64,000 nucleotides of DNA from assembly GCF_903166585.1 (NCBI RefSeq), contig NZ_CAESCM010000014.1, positions 1 to 64,000 on the forward strand, read 5' to 3'. Position 1 is the stretch's first letter, and the number at the start of each line of letters is the position of its first letter. Shown one piece after another: positions 1 through 7,229 of the stretch. Below the pieces are notes generated by a model. It was not told where the DNA came from, searched no databases, and saw nothing but the letters and a program-made list of their open reading frames with translations. Origin of the DNA: Pedobacter ghigonis (GTDB taxonomy: Bacteria > Bacteroidota > Bacteroidia > Sphingobacteriales > Sphingobacteriaceae). The translations under genes were made by a program, and so were the position numbers.

Positions 1-48
1 GGTAATTATTACTATTGGAAAACGACACACCAAACGAAGTTATTCTGA
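1..48 (+). CDS. Possible C-terminal tip of the intron-encoded reverse transcriptase/maturase
   Basis: Frame 1 is open from the window edge and ends at TGA (46-48), a few bases before domain V. That is where the open reading frame of a group II intron often ends when it reaches into the domain IV/V junction. Only 15 residues are visible (GNYYYWKTTHQTKLF), too few to assign a family. The call rests on position alone: it is directly upstream of a recognisable domain V on the same strand. Confidence 0.35.
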   Translation, partial: GNYYYWKTTHQTKLF

Positions 49-127
49 CAAACCGCCGTATACCGAACGGTACGTACGGTGGTGTGAGGAGACAGCAGGG
101 AAACTAATCCCCTGCTTCTTACTCGAT
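1..127 (+). mobile_element. Group II intron, 3' end (domains V and VI)
   Basis: Bases about 52-85 fold as a group II intron domain V. A nine-pair lower helix joins ACCGCCGTA to TACGGTGGT, and an upper ACC/GGT helix is capped by a GNRA-like GAAC loop. The catalytic triad position reads CGC. A domain VI-like hairpin (GCAGGG pairing with CCCTGC) follows at about 101-117, and the intron should end close to TTCTTAC near 122-127. The rest of the intron lies left of the window. The exact 3' splice site is inferred. Intergenic repeat sequence begins right after it, so the element probably sits in a repeat. Confidence 0.75.
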
Positions 128-135
128 CAGAGAGG

Positions 136-328
136 GATGATTAAAGTTTAAACAGCCCCGGATGCACGGAATACACGGAGAGCCTCAGCGCTATTGAATC
201 GTTGTGGTTAACTAAATTCAGTATTTATTCAAAGATGATTTAGTCCCCCTTGTTGAAGGGGGGGCAGGGGATGATTAAAGTTTAAATAGCCACGGATACT
301 CGGAATACACAGAGAGCCTCAATGTCGT
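136..328. repeat. Two copies of the 'AGCCACGGATGCACGG' intergenic repeat (family A)
   Basis: A segment beginning GGGATGATTAAAGTTTAAA and continuing through an agcc(c/a)cgga...cggaatacac core to agagcctca occurs at about 136-198 and again at about 266-328. The same core recurs singly at 1270-1300, 19868-20000, 23063-23180 and as a tandem array at 24353-24790. No open reading frame of note is present. Confidence 0.7.
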
Positions 329-356
329 ATAAACGGTGAAAAATACATATAACTTA

Positions 357-596
357 CCACCTTAGACATGTAAGTGCATGTAAGAAGCACAAAACTCAGG
401 TGTGCTAAGGTGTCTTAGGTGGTGAAAAATACCTATAACTTACCACCTTAGACATGTAAGTGCATGTAAGAAGCGCAAAGACTCAGGTGCGCTAAGGTGT
501 CTTAGGCGGCGAAAAAATACATGTAATCTGCCAACTTAGGCATTTAGGAGCATATAAAAAGTACAAAAAACAGATGTACTAAAATGCCTTATATGG
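357..596. repeat. Three tandem palindromic repeats (family B), about 87-base spacing
   Basis: Each unit is an imperfect palindrome of about 66 bases. The left arm reads CCACCTTAGACATGTAAG and the right arm CTAAGGTGTCTTAGGTGG. Copies lie at 357-422, 443-509 and 531-596, and they become less perfect toward the arr gene. They could form long hairpins in RNA of either strand. Related half-elements occur at 33880-34320 and 39480-40080. The third copy abuts the 3' end of arr and might serve as its terminator. Confidence 0.75.
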
Positions 597-616
597 TAAA
601 AAGAATAAAATAATAC

Positions 617-1060
617 TTATTCCTCTATCGTCATAATGCCTTGCTGTTTAAGCTTTTCAATACCTTCTTTCATTGCATTAACCTGTTCTGCCGAATGACT
701 TTGCCATACCGTAACCTCGCCAATAACTTTAAACGGATGTACCGACCGGTAAGACATAGTAGGGTTGCCCGCAAATTTCTTGTCGGTTACATTAGGATCA
801 TCTTCAAGCGGACCTGTGGCTTCTACCAGATAAATGCGCTCAGGACCATCGCCCGAAGCCAGTTCTGCGCCCCATATTGCTGCATTTAAGGTAGCTGAGA
901 GGTAAATGTGTTTCAGTTTTTTGTCGATAAAATTTGACTGATATCCGGTGGAGATCAAATCTCCGGGTTTCAAATCGGCTTTGGTGCCATGAAAAAAAGT
1001 TTGGGCAAAAGCTTGTGGGATAGGTGACTGAGGTTCGTCTTTCTGATCGGTAGTTTTCAT
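617..1060 (-). CDS. arr: NAD+:rifampin ADP-ribosyltransferase (Arr family)
   Basis: The 147-residue product matches the compact Arr family, which inactivates rifamycins by ADP-ribosylating the ansa-chain hydroxyl using NAD+. Visible signatures are FFHGTKADLKPGD (His24), HIYLSATLNAAIWGAELA (Tyr53) and GPLEDDPNVTDKKF (Asp87/88), the His-Tyr-Asp set used to bind NAD in Arr enzymes. YRS and VIGEVTVW follow as in characterised members. The length is typical, with a short N-terminal extension of about 15 polar residues and no signal peptide, so it should be cytosolic. It stands alone between repeat blocks and lacks integron or IS sequences, which suggests a resident chromosomal copy. Activity on rifampicin is inferred from the family. 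Confidence 0.92.
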   Translation of the reverse strand: MKTTDQKDEPQSPIPQAFAQTFFHGTKADLKPGDLISTGYQSNFIDKKLKHIYLSATLNAAIWGAELASGDGPERIYLVEATGPLEDDPNVTDKKFAGNPTMSYRSVHPFKVIGEVTVWQSHSAEQVNAMKEGIEKLKQQGIMTIEE

Positions 1061-1342
1061 TGTGTAGTTGTTTTATATTTGGTAATGACAGACTTTTAAA
1101 ATTAATAAAAATAATGGAAAGCGTGGCTTGCATCAGGTTTCTCTACGGACATTTGCTTGCTAACCAATTGTTTTTATCATCAAGTAATTAAGATCATTAA
1201 GGGGGTGGGTGTAGCATATTCAGTCTACATTTAGTGATTAACTAAACACTTTGTGGCCTCTGTGGTAAAATAGCCACGGATTTTAGGAATACATGGATTG
1301 TTTACTGATGCCTTCGCGGTTAAAATCTTGGTTTTTTTACCG

Positions 1343-2329
1343 TTAAAAATCCACTTCATTAAAACTCACATATTGCACAAACCTGGGTGAATCAGAATGG
1401 TTCGGACTGGCAGCATGAGGAAGCGATTCTAACCAAACAATTAAATCGCCTTTTTTACCTTCAATCGGAATTTGCAAACCTTTATTTCGTAAAGCAGTCA
1501 TAGCGCTTTCAGGATCATCGAAACGGCTTAGGTATTCCTCCATCTGTTGATGAAAACCCGGGATTAAAGTAAAAGCACCTCTGTTAGCAGGAACATCGTT
1601 TAAATACACCAAGCCCTGGATATAGTATCTCGGCCCTTTCTGGAAATCGATATCCCAATGCAACGGACTTCCCTTAAAATAAAAATGGTGATTCACCGGA
1701 GGATTGTAACTCACTTTTTCCGAATTAGCCAAGAGGTTATTGTGCTTATATAAACTGCTGAAAACCGATCTAAGCTGTACATTATTGCGGATTTTGGCAA
1801 TCGATTCGTCCTGGTATTTTTGCAACATTAAACCCTGTAACAGCTCATGCTGAGGATACCAGGTTTGAGGATCAGTTAAATCAATATTCAGGGTTTGACA
1901 AATTAGATCCGATACCGCATCGCAGTCTTGTCTCTTAATAATTTGTTCTATTTTGAGGTAGCCGTTGGTATTCCAGAAAGCATGTTGTTCGGTAGTGAGT
2001 GCATCCACAAAGTCAGCTTTTTGCCTGTTGTTTTTGCCGCTTTGCAGCTCATGGAATTGAAGCGCCGCTGCATTAAAAAAATCTTGTCCTTTAAGGTCAA
2101 TAATCCACTGCCTGAAATTTGCTGTATCTGTACATTTGCTATATAAGAAATCATAAATTTCGAATAAACCCAGTTGAAAGATGTTTAGAAAATGCTGTTC
2201 TTTTTGAATAAAAGCTTCGCCTGTTTGTTTCTGCGGATCTCTGGGATGATGGTGTAAACGGTAAATTTCAAGGAAAGCAGTAATAGTGCTGGAAGAGTAG
2301 TGCATAAAGATCGAAGCAAATTCATTCAC
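1343..2329 (-). CDS. Phytanoyl-CoA dioxygenase (PhyH)-like Fe(II)/2-oxoglutarate oxygenase
   Basis: The 328-residue protein has a C-terminal double-stranded beta-helix dioxygenase domain (about residues 115-328). The iron-binding facial triad is visible as His224-Trp-Asp226 (LHWDIDF) and His305 (SLPHAASPN). Arg316 is placed to hold the 2-oxoglutarate carboxylate. VYLNDVPANRGAFTLIPGFH is the typical PhyH strand before the distal histidine. The substrate is unknown; PhyH relatives hydroxylate small molecules, lipids and peptide-bound residues. The N-terminal 110 residues are helical and unassigned. The gene is divergent from the Asp/Asn hydroxylase-sulfotransferase pair, and their predicted 5' ends overlap. 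Met9 (codon at 2305) is an alternative start that would shrink the overlap. Confidence 0.85.
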   Translation of the reverse strand: MNEFASIFMHYSSSTITAFLEIYRLHHHPRDPQKQTGEAFIQKEQHFLNIFQLGLFEIYDFLYSKCTDTANFRQWIIDLKGQDFFNAAALQFHELQSGKNNRQKADFVDALTTEQHAFWNTNGYLKIEQIIKRQDCDAVSDLICQTLNIDLTDPQTWYPQHELLQGLMLQKYQDESIAKIRNNVQLRSVFSSLYKHNNLLANSEKVSYNPPVNHHFYFKGSPLHWDIDFQKGPRYYIQGLVYLNDVPANRGAFTLIPGFHQQMEEYLSRFDDPESAMTALRNKGLQIPIEGKKGDLIVWLESLPHAASPNHSDSPRFVQYVSFNEVDF

Positions 2330-3148
2330 CCAATACTAAGATTAAAATTGCAATTTCTGAAATATTTAATTGAATCTAAAACAGGTATAACCGATAAAAA
2401 GCAAATTAAATATTTGCGCAATAAAAAACACTTAACTAATATTACAGAAAACATCCCGGCCTTGTTAAAACATATTCAGTTTAATCAAAACTATAACGTT
2501 CAGCTCCTTAAAGCAGAACTCGCCCTCGCTTTAGAGCAGAATTGGGTAGATCATTTCAATAAAGAAGATTATGCGGGGAATTGGCAAAGTATTGCACTGC
2601 GCTCGGCCAGTGGAAGAGAAAACGATATTTTAGCTCACTATGGAGTAGATGAATATCAGGATACGCCCTTGTTAAATCGATTGCCTTACCTGAAATCGAT
2701 CATCGAAACCTGGCAATGCCCTAAAGAAGCCGTTCGATTGCTCGCTTTACACCCTGGGGCAGAAATTAAACCGCATAGGGATCGTGGTTGTAATTACGAA
2801 GGGGGAGCATTGAGGATACACATTCCTATTCAAACCAACGATCAGCTAAAATTCACAGTAGGTGGTGAGCAGCTAAAGCTCGCGGAAGGCTCCTGTTGGT
2901 ACATCGATTTCGACCAAACACACAGCATTGTTAATGCAGGCGAAAATGTTCGGGTGCATTTGGTTATTGATGCCTTAAGAAATGAATGGACAGATCGTTT
3001 ATTCGAAAGCTATGGCTATAAATTCGAAGAAGAAAATCAAGCTCAGGCTTTAGATCGGGATACAACCTTAAAAATGATTGAAGAACTGGAACGAATGGAT
3101 ACTTCGACGGCAAAAGAGCTGGTAGCACAATTGAAAAAAAATCTGTAA
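2300..3148 (+). CDS. Aspartyl/asparaginyl beta-hydroxylase-like Fe(II)/2-oxoglutarate oxygenase
   Basis: The product (282 residues from the GTG at 2300) contains the Asp/Asn beta-hydroxylase cupin fold. LALHPGAEIKPHRDRGCN supplies His159 and Asp161, GGALRIHIPIQT forms the next strand, and FDQTHSIVNAGENVRVHLVID supplies His208 with Arg218 for co-substrate binding. The family hydroxylates the beta carbon of Asp or Asn residues in peptides or of free amino acids. No methionine occurs before residue 245, so translation must begin at a non-ATG codon. GTG 2300 overlaps the divergent PhyH gene, and TTG at 2347 or 2463 are alternatives. The stop overlaps the sulfotransferase start (TAATG), so the two are translationally coupled and likely share a substrate or product. 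Confidence 0.85.
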   Translation: MHKDRSKFIHPILRLKLQFLKYLIESKTGITDKKQIKYLRNKKHLTNITENIPALLKHIQFNQNYNVQLLKAELALALEQNWVDHFNKEDYAGNWQSIALRSASGRENDILAHYGVDEYQDTPLLNRLPYLKSIIETWQCPKEAVRLLALHPGAEIKPHRDRGCNYEGGALRIHIPIQTNDQLKFTVGGEQLKLAEGSCWYIDFDQTHSIVNAGENVRVHLVIDALRNEWTDRLFESYGYKFEEENQAQALDRDTTLKMIEELERMDTSTAKELVAQLKKNL

Positions 3149-4098
3149 TGAGCACCTTAATAAACTGGATTCCCTACCAATTGATTTACAAAGAAAATGG
3201 TTGGCAGCTTTTGTGGATGGATTTACAGGATAAGCATATCGAAGAACCCTTTTTTGATGAAACCATTCAGCTTTGCCGGATACGCATGAAAGAAAGATCA
3301 GGGTATTTGCCAACTAGTAGTTTAGATTTTTTAGTTGAATCGGCAAAACAGATCGACTCGATATCACCAAATGCCTTCATCTTTCATGTATCGAGGTGCG
3401 GGTCAACTTTATTATCGCAAGCTTTGGCCACGGCCGAAACAAACATCGTTTTTCCTGAGGCTCGGTTAATCGATGAAATTTTGCGAATGAAAGAGCAGGA
3501 TCCTACTGTAACAGAAGAACAGCAGGAAATTTGGTTTAAATCGGCTATTGCCATAATGGGGCAAAAAAGAAAACCAGCATATAAACAACTCTTCGTGAAA
3601 CTAGACAGCTGGCATATTCATTTTTATTCCTTGTTAAGGAAATGGTATCCAAGCACCCCCTTCTTTTTCCTTTCAAGAGAACCTAATGCTGTTATTGCAT
3701 CGCATCACCAACGAAGGGGAGTTCATGCTGTTCCAGGTATGGTTAATTCAGGTATTTTAAAGGTCGAGATACAAGAAAAACATTATCAGGATTTTAATTT
3801 GTTTACCGCAGAAGTGCTTACAAACTACTATGAAAACTTAGCAGATATTACGGCGGTTAATCACCCCAAAAATACCTTTTTTGATTATAACTGGGGGAGA
3901 GATTTGTTGTTGTCACATTTTTTTAAAATGGTAAAAATTGACAAAACGACACACGAAAAAAAGGCTGAGCGGTTAAAGTACCACAGTAAAAACCCGGGCG
4001 AAAAGTTTAGTGGAGATAATAAACTAAGGCTCTTAAGTTACCCTGGCGTTGCTAGTGCTTACGAGAGTTTTTCAAAACAGTTATCAAGGCCAAATTAA
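3148..4098 (+). CDS. PAPS-dependent sulfotransferase family protein
   Basis: The 316-residue protein carries the 5'-phosphosulfate-binding loop FIFHVSRCGSTLLSQALA (residues 78-94) and a 3'-phosphate-binding segment FFLSREPNAVIASHHQRRG (about 172-190). These are the two signatures of PAPS-using sulfotransferases. Such enzymes transfer sulfate to a hydroxyl or amine acceptor. No signal peptide is seen, so it should act in the cytoplasm. Its ATG overlaps the stop of the Asp/Asn hydroxylase gene, a strong hint of shared function. One hypothesis is that the hydroxylase creates the hydroxyl that is then sulfated. The acceptor cannot be read from the sequence. Confidence 0.85.
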   Translation: MSTLINWIPYQLIYKENGWQLLWMDLQDKHIEEPFFDETIQLCRIRMKERSGYLPTSSLDFLVESAKQIDSISPNAFIFHVSRCGSTLLSQALATAETNIVFPEARLIDEILRMKEQDPTVTEEQQEIWFKSAIAIMGQKRKPAYKQLFVKLDSWHIHFYSLLRKWYPSTPFFFLSREPNAVIASHHQRRGVHAVPGMVNSGILKVEIQEKHYQDFNLFTAEVLTNYYENLADITAVNHPKNTFFDYNWGRDLLLSHFFKMVKIDKTTHEKKAERLKYHSKNPGEKFSGDNKLRLLSYPGVASAYESFSKQLSRPN

Positions 4099-4214
4099 AA
4101 AAGGGTACTAAAAAATATGTTGGAGTACTTATAATTTAATTGATCCTGGTAATGCTTTCTAAAAACAATAAAACCAGTCCTTAGTTTTAAATACTATTCA
4201 ATCAATTTCAATAA

Positions 4215-4245
4215 AAAGTGTAAATCAATTACACACTTTATTTAT
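4215..4245 (+). terminator. Possible terminator after the sulfotransferase gene
   Basis: A seven-pair AAAGTGT/ACACTTT stem (4215-4221 with 4233-4239) is followed by ATTTATT. An alternative GTGTAA/TTACAC pairing uses the same bases. The stem is short and AT-rich and lies 117 bases past the stop codon, so this is a weak call. The rest of 4099-4525 is very AT-rich and shows no gene. Confidence 0.35.
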
Positions 4246-4432
4246 TAAGCGACAAAAATGAATTTTTTGTAGTATTACGTGTACTCATTTGTGTTGGTTT
4301 ATATGGAGTGAAATGACTTATTTTTTTAATTTTCATAAATATTGACATATATCAATAAATAAATAATATTCTCTCTTGCCTACTAAAACACTGCTTTTAT
4401 ATACTATTTTGAGTCTTTTGTCTACTGAAAGT

Positions 4433-4440
4433 GGGGGGGG
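4433..4440 (+). other. Homopolymeric G8 tract upstream of the surface-protein locus
   Basis: Eight consecutive G residues stand in an otherwise AT-rich upstream region, 86 bases before the ATG at 4526. A short inverted repeat TAGTA-TTTG-TACTA follows at about 4457-4470. Tracts of this length can change length by slipped-strand mispairing. Here one lies where promoter elements or a leader would be expected, so it could modulate expression. No matching TAnnTTTG box was found with certainty. Confidence 0.4.
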
Positions 4441-4525
4441 TATATAAATGTAACCTTGTAGTATTTGTACTATAAGTAAAATTGTCCCATCTTTACAGCA
4501 ACAAACATCCCTTATTAAACTTTTT

Positions 4526-5476
4526 ATGAATACCAATAGACGCTCTTTTCTAAAGAGGAACGTCTTGTTGAGCAGTAGTCTCTTATTGGCTGGTCCAATT
4601 GATTCACTTGCTAAAGCAAGCCGTACTATCTATACCAAATCTGTAAACCAAAAACAGGTTAATATCATGTATAGCAATGATATTTGTGGGGCTGTTAATT
4701 CAACCGCTCAAGGATTTGGTGGACTAAAGTCTTTACAAACTACCATCAATAACGAACTTGTTTCTACTTTATTATTAGATGCAGGTGGATTTTTAAATTT
4801 TAACCGAAATAACCATACCGAAACTATCCAATGGATGAATAAGGTAGGTTACCATGCGGTTAATCTTAGTGCCGCCGACTTAAAACAAGGGATTGATGCT
4901 TTTGCCAATTTACTTCCACAAATGGCTTTCGATCTGTTAAGCTGCAACTACCATTTTGAAGACCACAAGGTACAAAAGGCTGTAAAAAGTTACCAAGTAA
5001 TTACTTATGGTAAATATAGGGTAGGGGTTACGGGAGTTGGAGAAACAACTCAAATAACAGGGTTAAAGGTGTCTGATCCAGTTGTGGCTTTAAACAATAT
5101 CGCTAAATATTTAAAAGAAGTTGAAGCATGTGATTTGGTGGTTTGTTTATCTCATTTAGGATTTTCTTTAGATGCTGAAGAAAATAATCATAATCTGGCT
5201 GCATCGAGCGCTAAGGTAGATTTGGTTATTGGAGGCAATACCAAAACGGGGCGAAGCTTGCTCAGAATAATCAGGAACACTGAAAAGGAAGAAGTTTTAT
5301 TGGGTCAGAATTATAATGCTGCACAATCTGTATCGCAGGTAACCCTAGAATTCAATGTGCTAAAAAAGAAGACTTTGCTCGATCTGAAACAACGTGTTCC
5401 GGGGGCAGACCAATCTTTGCATGTATCTGAAAGCTTAAGCCTGATCAAACCAAAACATAGTAAATACAACACTTAA
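4526..5476 (+). CDS. Tat-exported 5'-nucleotidase/metallophosphatase-like protein lacking metal ligands
   Basis: The 316-residue protein begins with a twin-arginine type leader (NRRSFLKR, then a hydrophobic stretch to about residue 31). The rest follows the N-terminal metallophosphatase domain of UshA/5'-nucleotidases, but nearly every ligand motif is changed. NDxH is N51-D-I-C54, DAGD is D85-A-G-G88, GNHE is S115-A-A-D118 and GGHxHT is G236-G-N-T-K-T241. Only SHLG (209-212) and the structural glycines remain. The C-terminal substrate domain of UshA is absent. It is therefore probably a pseudoenzyme: a binding or scaffolding protein in the periplasm or on the surface. It leads the collar-protein/adhesin gene cluster, 41 bases before the collar gene. 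Confidence 0.75.
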   Translation: MNTNRRSFLKRNVLLSSSLLLAGPIDSLAKASRTIYTKSVNQKQVNIMYSNDICGAVNSTAQGFGGLKSLQTTINNELVSTLLLDAGGFLNFNRNNHTETIQWMNKVGYHAVNLSAADLKQGIDAFANLLPQMAFDLLSCNYHFEDHKVQKAVKSYQVITYGKYRVGVTGVGETTQITGLKVSDPVVALNNIAKYLKEVEACDLVVCLSHLGFSLDAEENNHNLAASSAKVDLVIGGNTKTGRSLLRIIRNTEKEEVLLGQNYNAAQSVSQVTLEFNVLKKKTLLDLKQRVPGADQSLHVSESLSLIKPKHSKYNT

Positions 5477-5517
5477 TCAAATAAATTAATCAAAATCTCA
5501 CTTTTAAAACATTAATC

Positions 5518-6060
5518 ATGGAAGAATACATTTCAGTCATTAAAATGTTCGGCCTCAATTTTCCGGTAAGAGGTTGGGCGATGTGCAATGGCCAAATTAT
5601 GTCAATAGCGCAAAATACCGCGTTATTTTCTTTACTTGGAACCACTTATGGCGGTAACGGGCAAACTACCTTTGCTTTACCTAATTTTCAGGGTAGAACA
5701 CCGATTCATTGGGGCTCTGGCCCAGGGCTTTCACCTTATGTTCTAGGGCAGGCGGCCGGAACGGAGTCGGTAAGTATCTTAACCAGTAATTTACCTGCAC
5801 ATACCCACACATTAACGGCCAATACAGCGGCCGGAACTACAGGTGTTCCAACAAACAATTATTTATCTGCCAGTCCAAAAAATGGCTCTGGTCCAAGTGC
5901 TGTATCATTGAACACGTACACCACAACAGCTCCAAATACCAATCTGGGGCTACTTTCTGTTGGTGCTACAGGAAGTAATATACCTGTATCGATTTTGCAG
6001 CCTTACCTGGCAGTTAGTTTTGAAATCTGCCTGGAAGGTATTTTCCCTTCAAGAAACTAA
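5518..6060 (+). CDS. Phage tail collar domain protein (microcystin-dependent protein type)
   Basis: The 180-residue product begins directly with the tail-collar fold (residues 7-62). Visible signatures are RGWAMCNGQIMSIAQNTALF, LLGTTYGGNGQTTFALPNFQ and GRTPIHWG. The middle LPAHTHTL motif and a Ser/Thr/Asn-rich tail ending VSFEICLEGIFPSRN are also usual in chromosomal MdpB-like proteins. In phages this domain sits in short tail fibres. Stand-alone bacterial copies are of unknown function and are often encoded next to surface or modification genes. There is no signal peptide and there are no other phage genes nearby, so this is not a prophage remnant. It is two bases from the next gene, implying one operon. 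Confidence 0.9.
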   Translation: MEEYISVIKMFGLNFPVRGWAMCNGQIMSIAQNTALFSLLGTTYGGNGQTTFALPNFQGRTPIHWGSGPGLSPYVLGQAAGTESVSILTSNLPAHTHTLTANTAAGTTGVPTNNYLSASPKNGSGPSAVSLNTYTTTAPNTNLGLLSVGATGSNIPVSILQPYLAVSFEICLEGIFPSRN

Positions 6061-6062
6061 AA

Positions 6063-7217
6063 ATGAATAGTCCCTCCAAAATTGGTTTTCTGATGCCCTA
6101 CTCGGGGATCTATCCATATTATGCACAGCATTTTATGACTGGATTTTCGTGTGCGGCATCAGAATTGGGCATTCGTGCTGCAGAATTTGCCTTTGTGCCA
6201 GCTTATGTTGGTCAGGGAGGTAGGAAAGCAGTTGTAGAAGCTGTACAAAAACTGGTGTTTTTCGATGGGGTAGATGTGATAATGGGCATGTTGAGCCTCA
6301 AATCAATTGAAGACATCAGGCCAATGCTAGAAAATCATCATAAATTCGGACTTTTCTTCGATATGGGAGAATTGGTTCCGCCCCCTAATGGCTTTGGTCC
6401 TTTTATCAACACCATTTCACTGGCCATATGGCAAACCGAGTACGTATTGGGAAAATGGGCAGTAAATAATTTTGGCCCATCGGGTCAAATGCTAATGCCT
6501 ATTTACGAATCTGGTTTCAATTTAGGTACATCATTTTTTAACGGTGCCATAGCTGCCGGAAGCGCCAAACTAGGTAGTTTTGTACTTCCGGAGGCCTATG
6601 CTAATTCAGAAACGTTAAACCTCGAGCCTTTTTTCGAAACAATAGATAAAGATATGCCTGATTTTGTTCATGCTATTTTTACGGGAGATTTGGGGAACCG
6701 GTTTTTAACACAATGGAAAAACAGTAAATTTTACGATACTATACCATTGATAACTGTTGAAAATATGGCTTATCCGGACAAGCTGGAAGAAGTTAATCAC
6801 CTTGGTATTAAATTCTATAGCGCATTTTCGTGGACCAGAAGATCCGAAGAAAAGAAAAACAAGAGCTTTGTTACCAAATTTGAAGACTTTTCGAAACAGG
6901 ATGCGAACATTTTCGCCATGATGGGCTACGAGAGCGGCATAGCCATCTCTACCATGCTTCCTTTGTTAAAAAAACGACAGTTAGTAGAAGCGGCTAATCA
7001 TCTAGAATCAAGAGGAGTTGCAGGACCAAGAGGCCATATCGTGCTTCAAAAGCCTATTTCTGGACCTTTTCCAATCATAGATATTTGTAAAATAAATACG
7101 GGCCAAAATGCCCATAACCATACCATCATTGCTCAGGATACAGCTCTGGGTTATGATATATCGACCGTTTTTGATGAAACAGAGAGCGGTTGGCAAAATC
7201 CATATTTATCAGTTTAA
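6063..7217 (+). CDS. Type 1 periplasmic-binding-protein fold (Leu/Ile/Val- or amide-binding-like), no signal peptide
   Basis: The 384-residue protein resembles substrate-binding proteins of branched-chain amino acid/amide ABC transporters. It opens with IGFLMPYSGIYPYYAQHF, has GRKAVVEAVQKL and GVDVIMGMLSL in the first lobe, and GYESGIAI near the second hinge. Unlike transporter components it starts MNSPSKIG with no signal peptide or lipobox, and no permease or ATPase genes are nearby. That points to a cytosolic sensor or carrier role, or export by an unusual route. It lies two bases after the collar gene and 12 before the giant adhesin gene, so it should be co-transcribed with both. The ligand is unknown. 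Confidence 0.75.
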   Translation: MNSPSKIGFLMPYSGIYPYYAQHFMTGFSCAASELGIRAAEFAFVPAYVGQGGRKAVVEAVQKLVFFDGVDVIMGMLSLKSIEDIRPMLENHHKFGLFFDMGELVPPPNGFGPFINTISLAIWQTEYVLGKWAVNNFGPSGQMLMPIYESGFNLGTSFFNGAIAAGSAKLGSFVLPEAYANSETLNLEPFFETIDKDMPDFVHAIFTGDLGNRFLTQWKNSKFYDTIPLITVENMAYPDKLEEVNHLGIKFYSAFSWTRRSEEKKNKSFVTKFEDFSKQDANIFAMMGYESGIAISTMLPLLKKRQLVEAANHLESRGVAGPRGHIVLQKPISGPFPIIDICKINTGQNAHNHTIIAQDTALGYDISTVFDETESGWQNPYLSV

Positions 7218-7229
7218 ATTAACCTCACT

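Noticed and set aside
4333-4536. 67-codon minus-strand open frame
   Set aside because: It lies over the upstream region of the surface locus, includes the G8 tract as a PPP stretch, and resembles no protein.
5518-6060. Prophage remnant
   Set aside because: The tail-collar domain occurs alone with no other structural, integrase or lysis genes. Stand-alone bacterial collar proteins are common.
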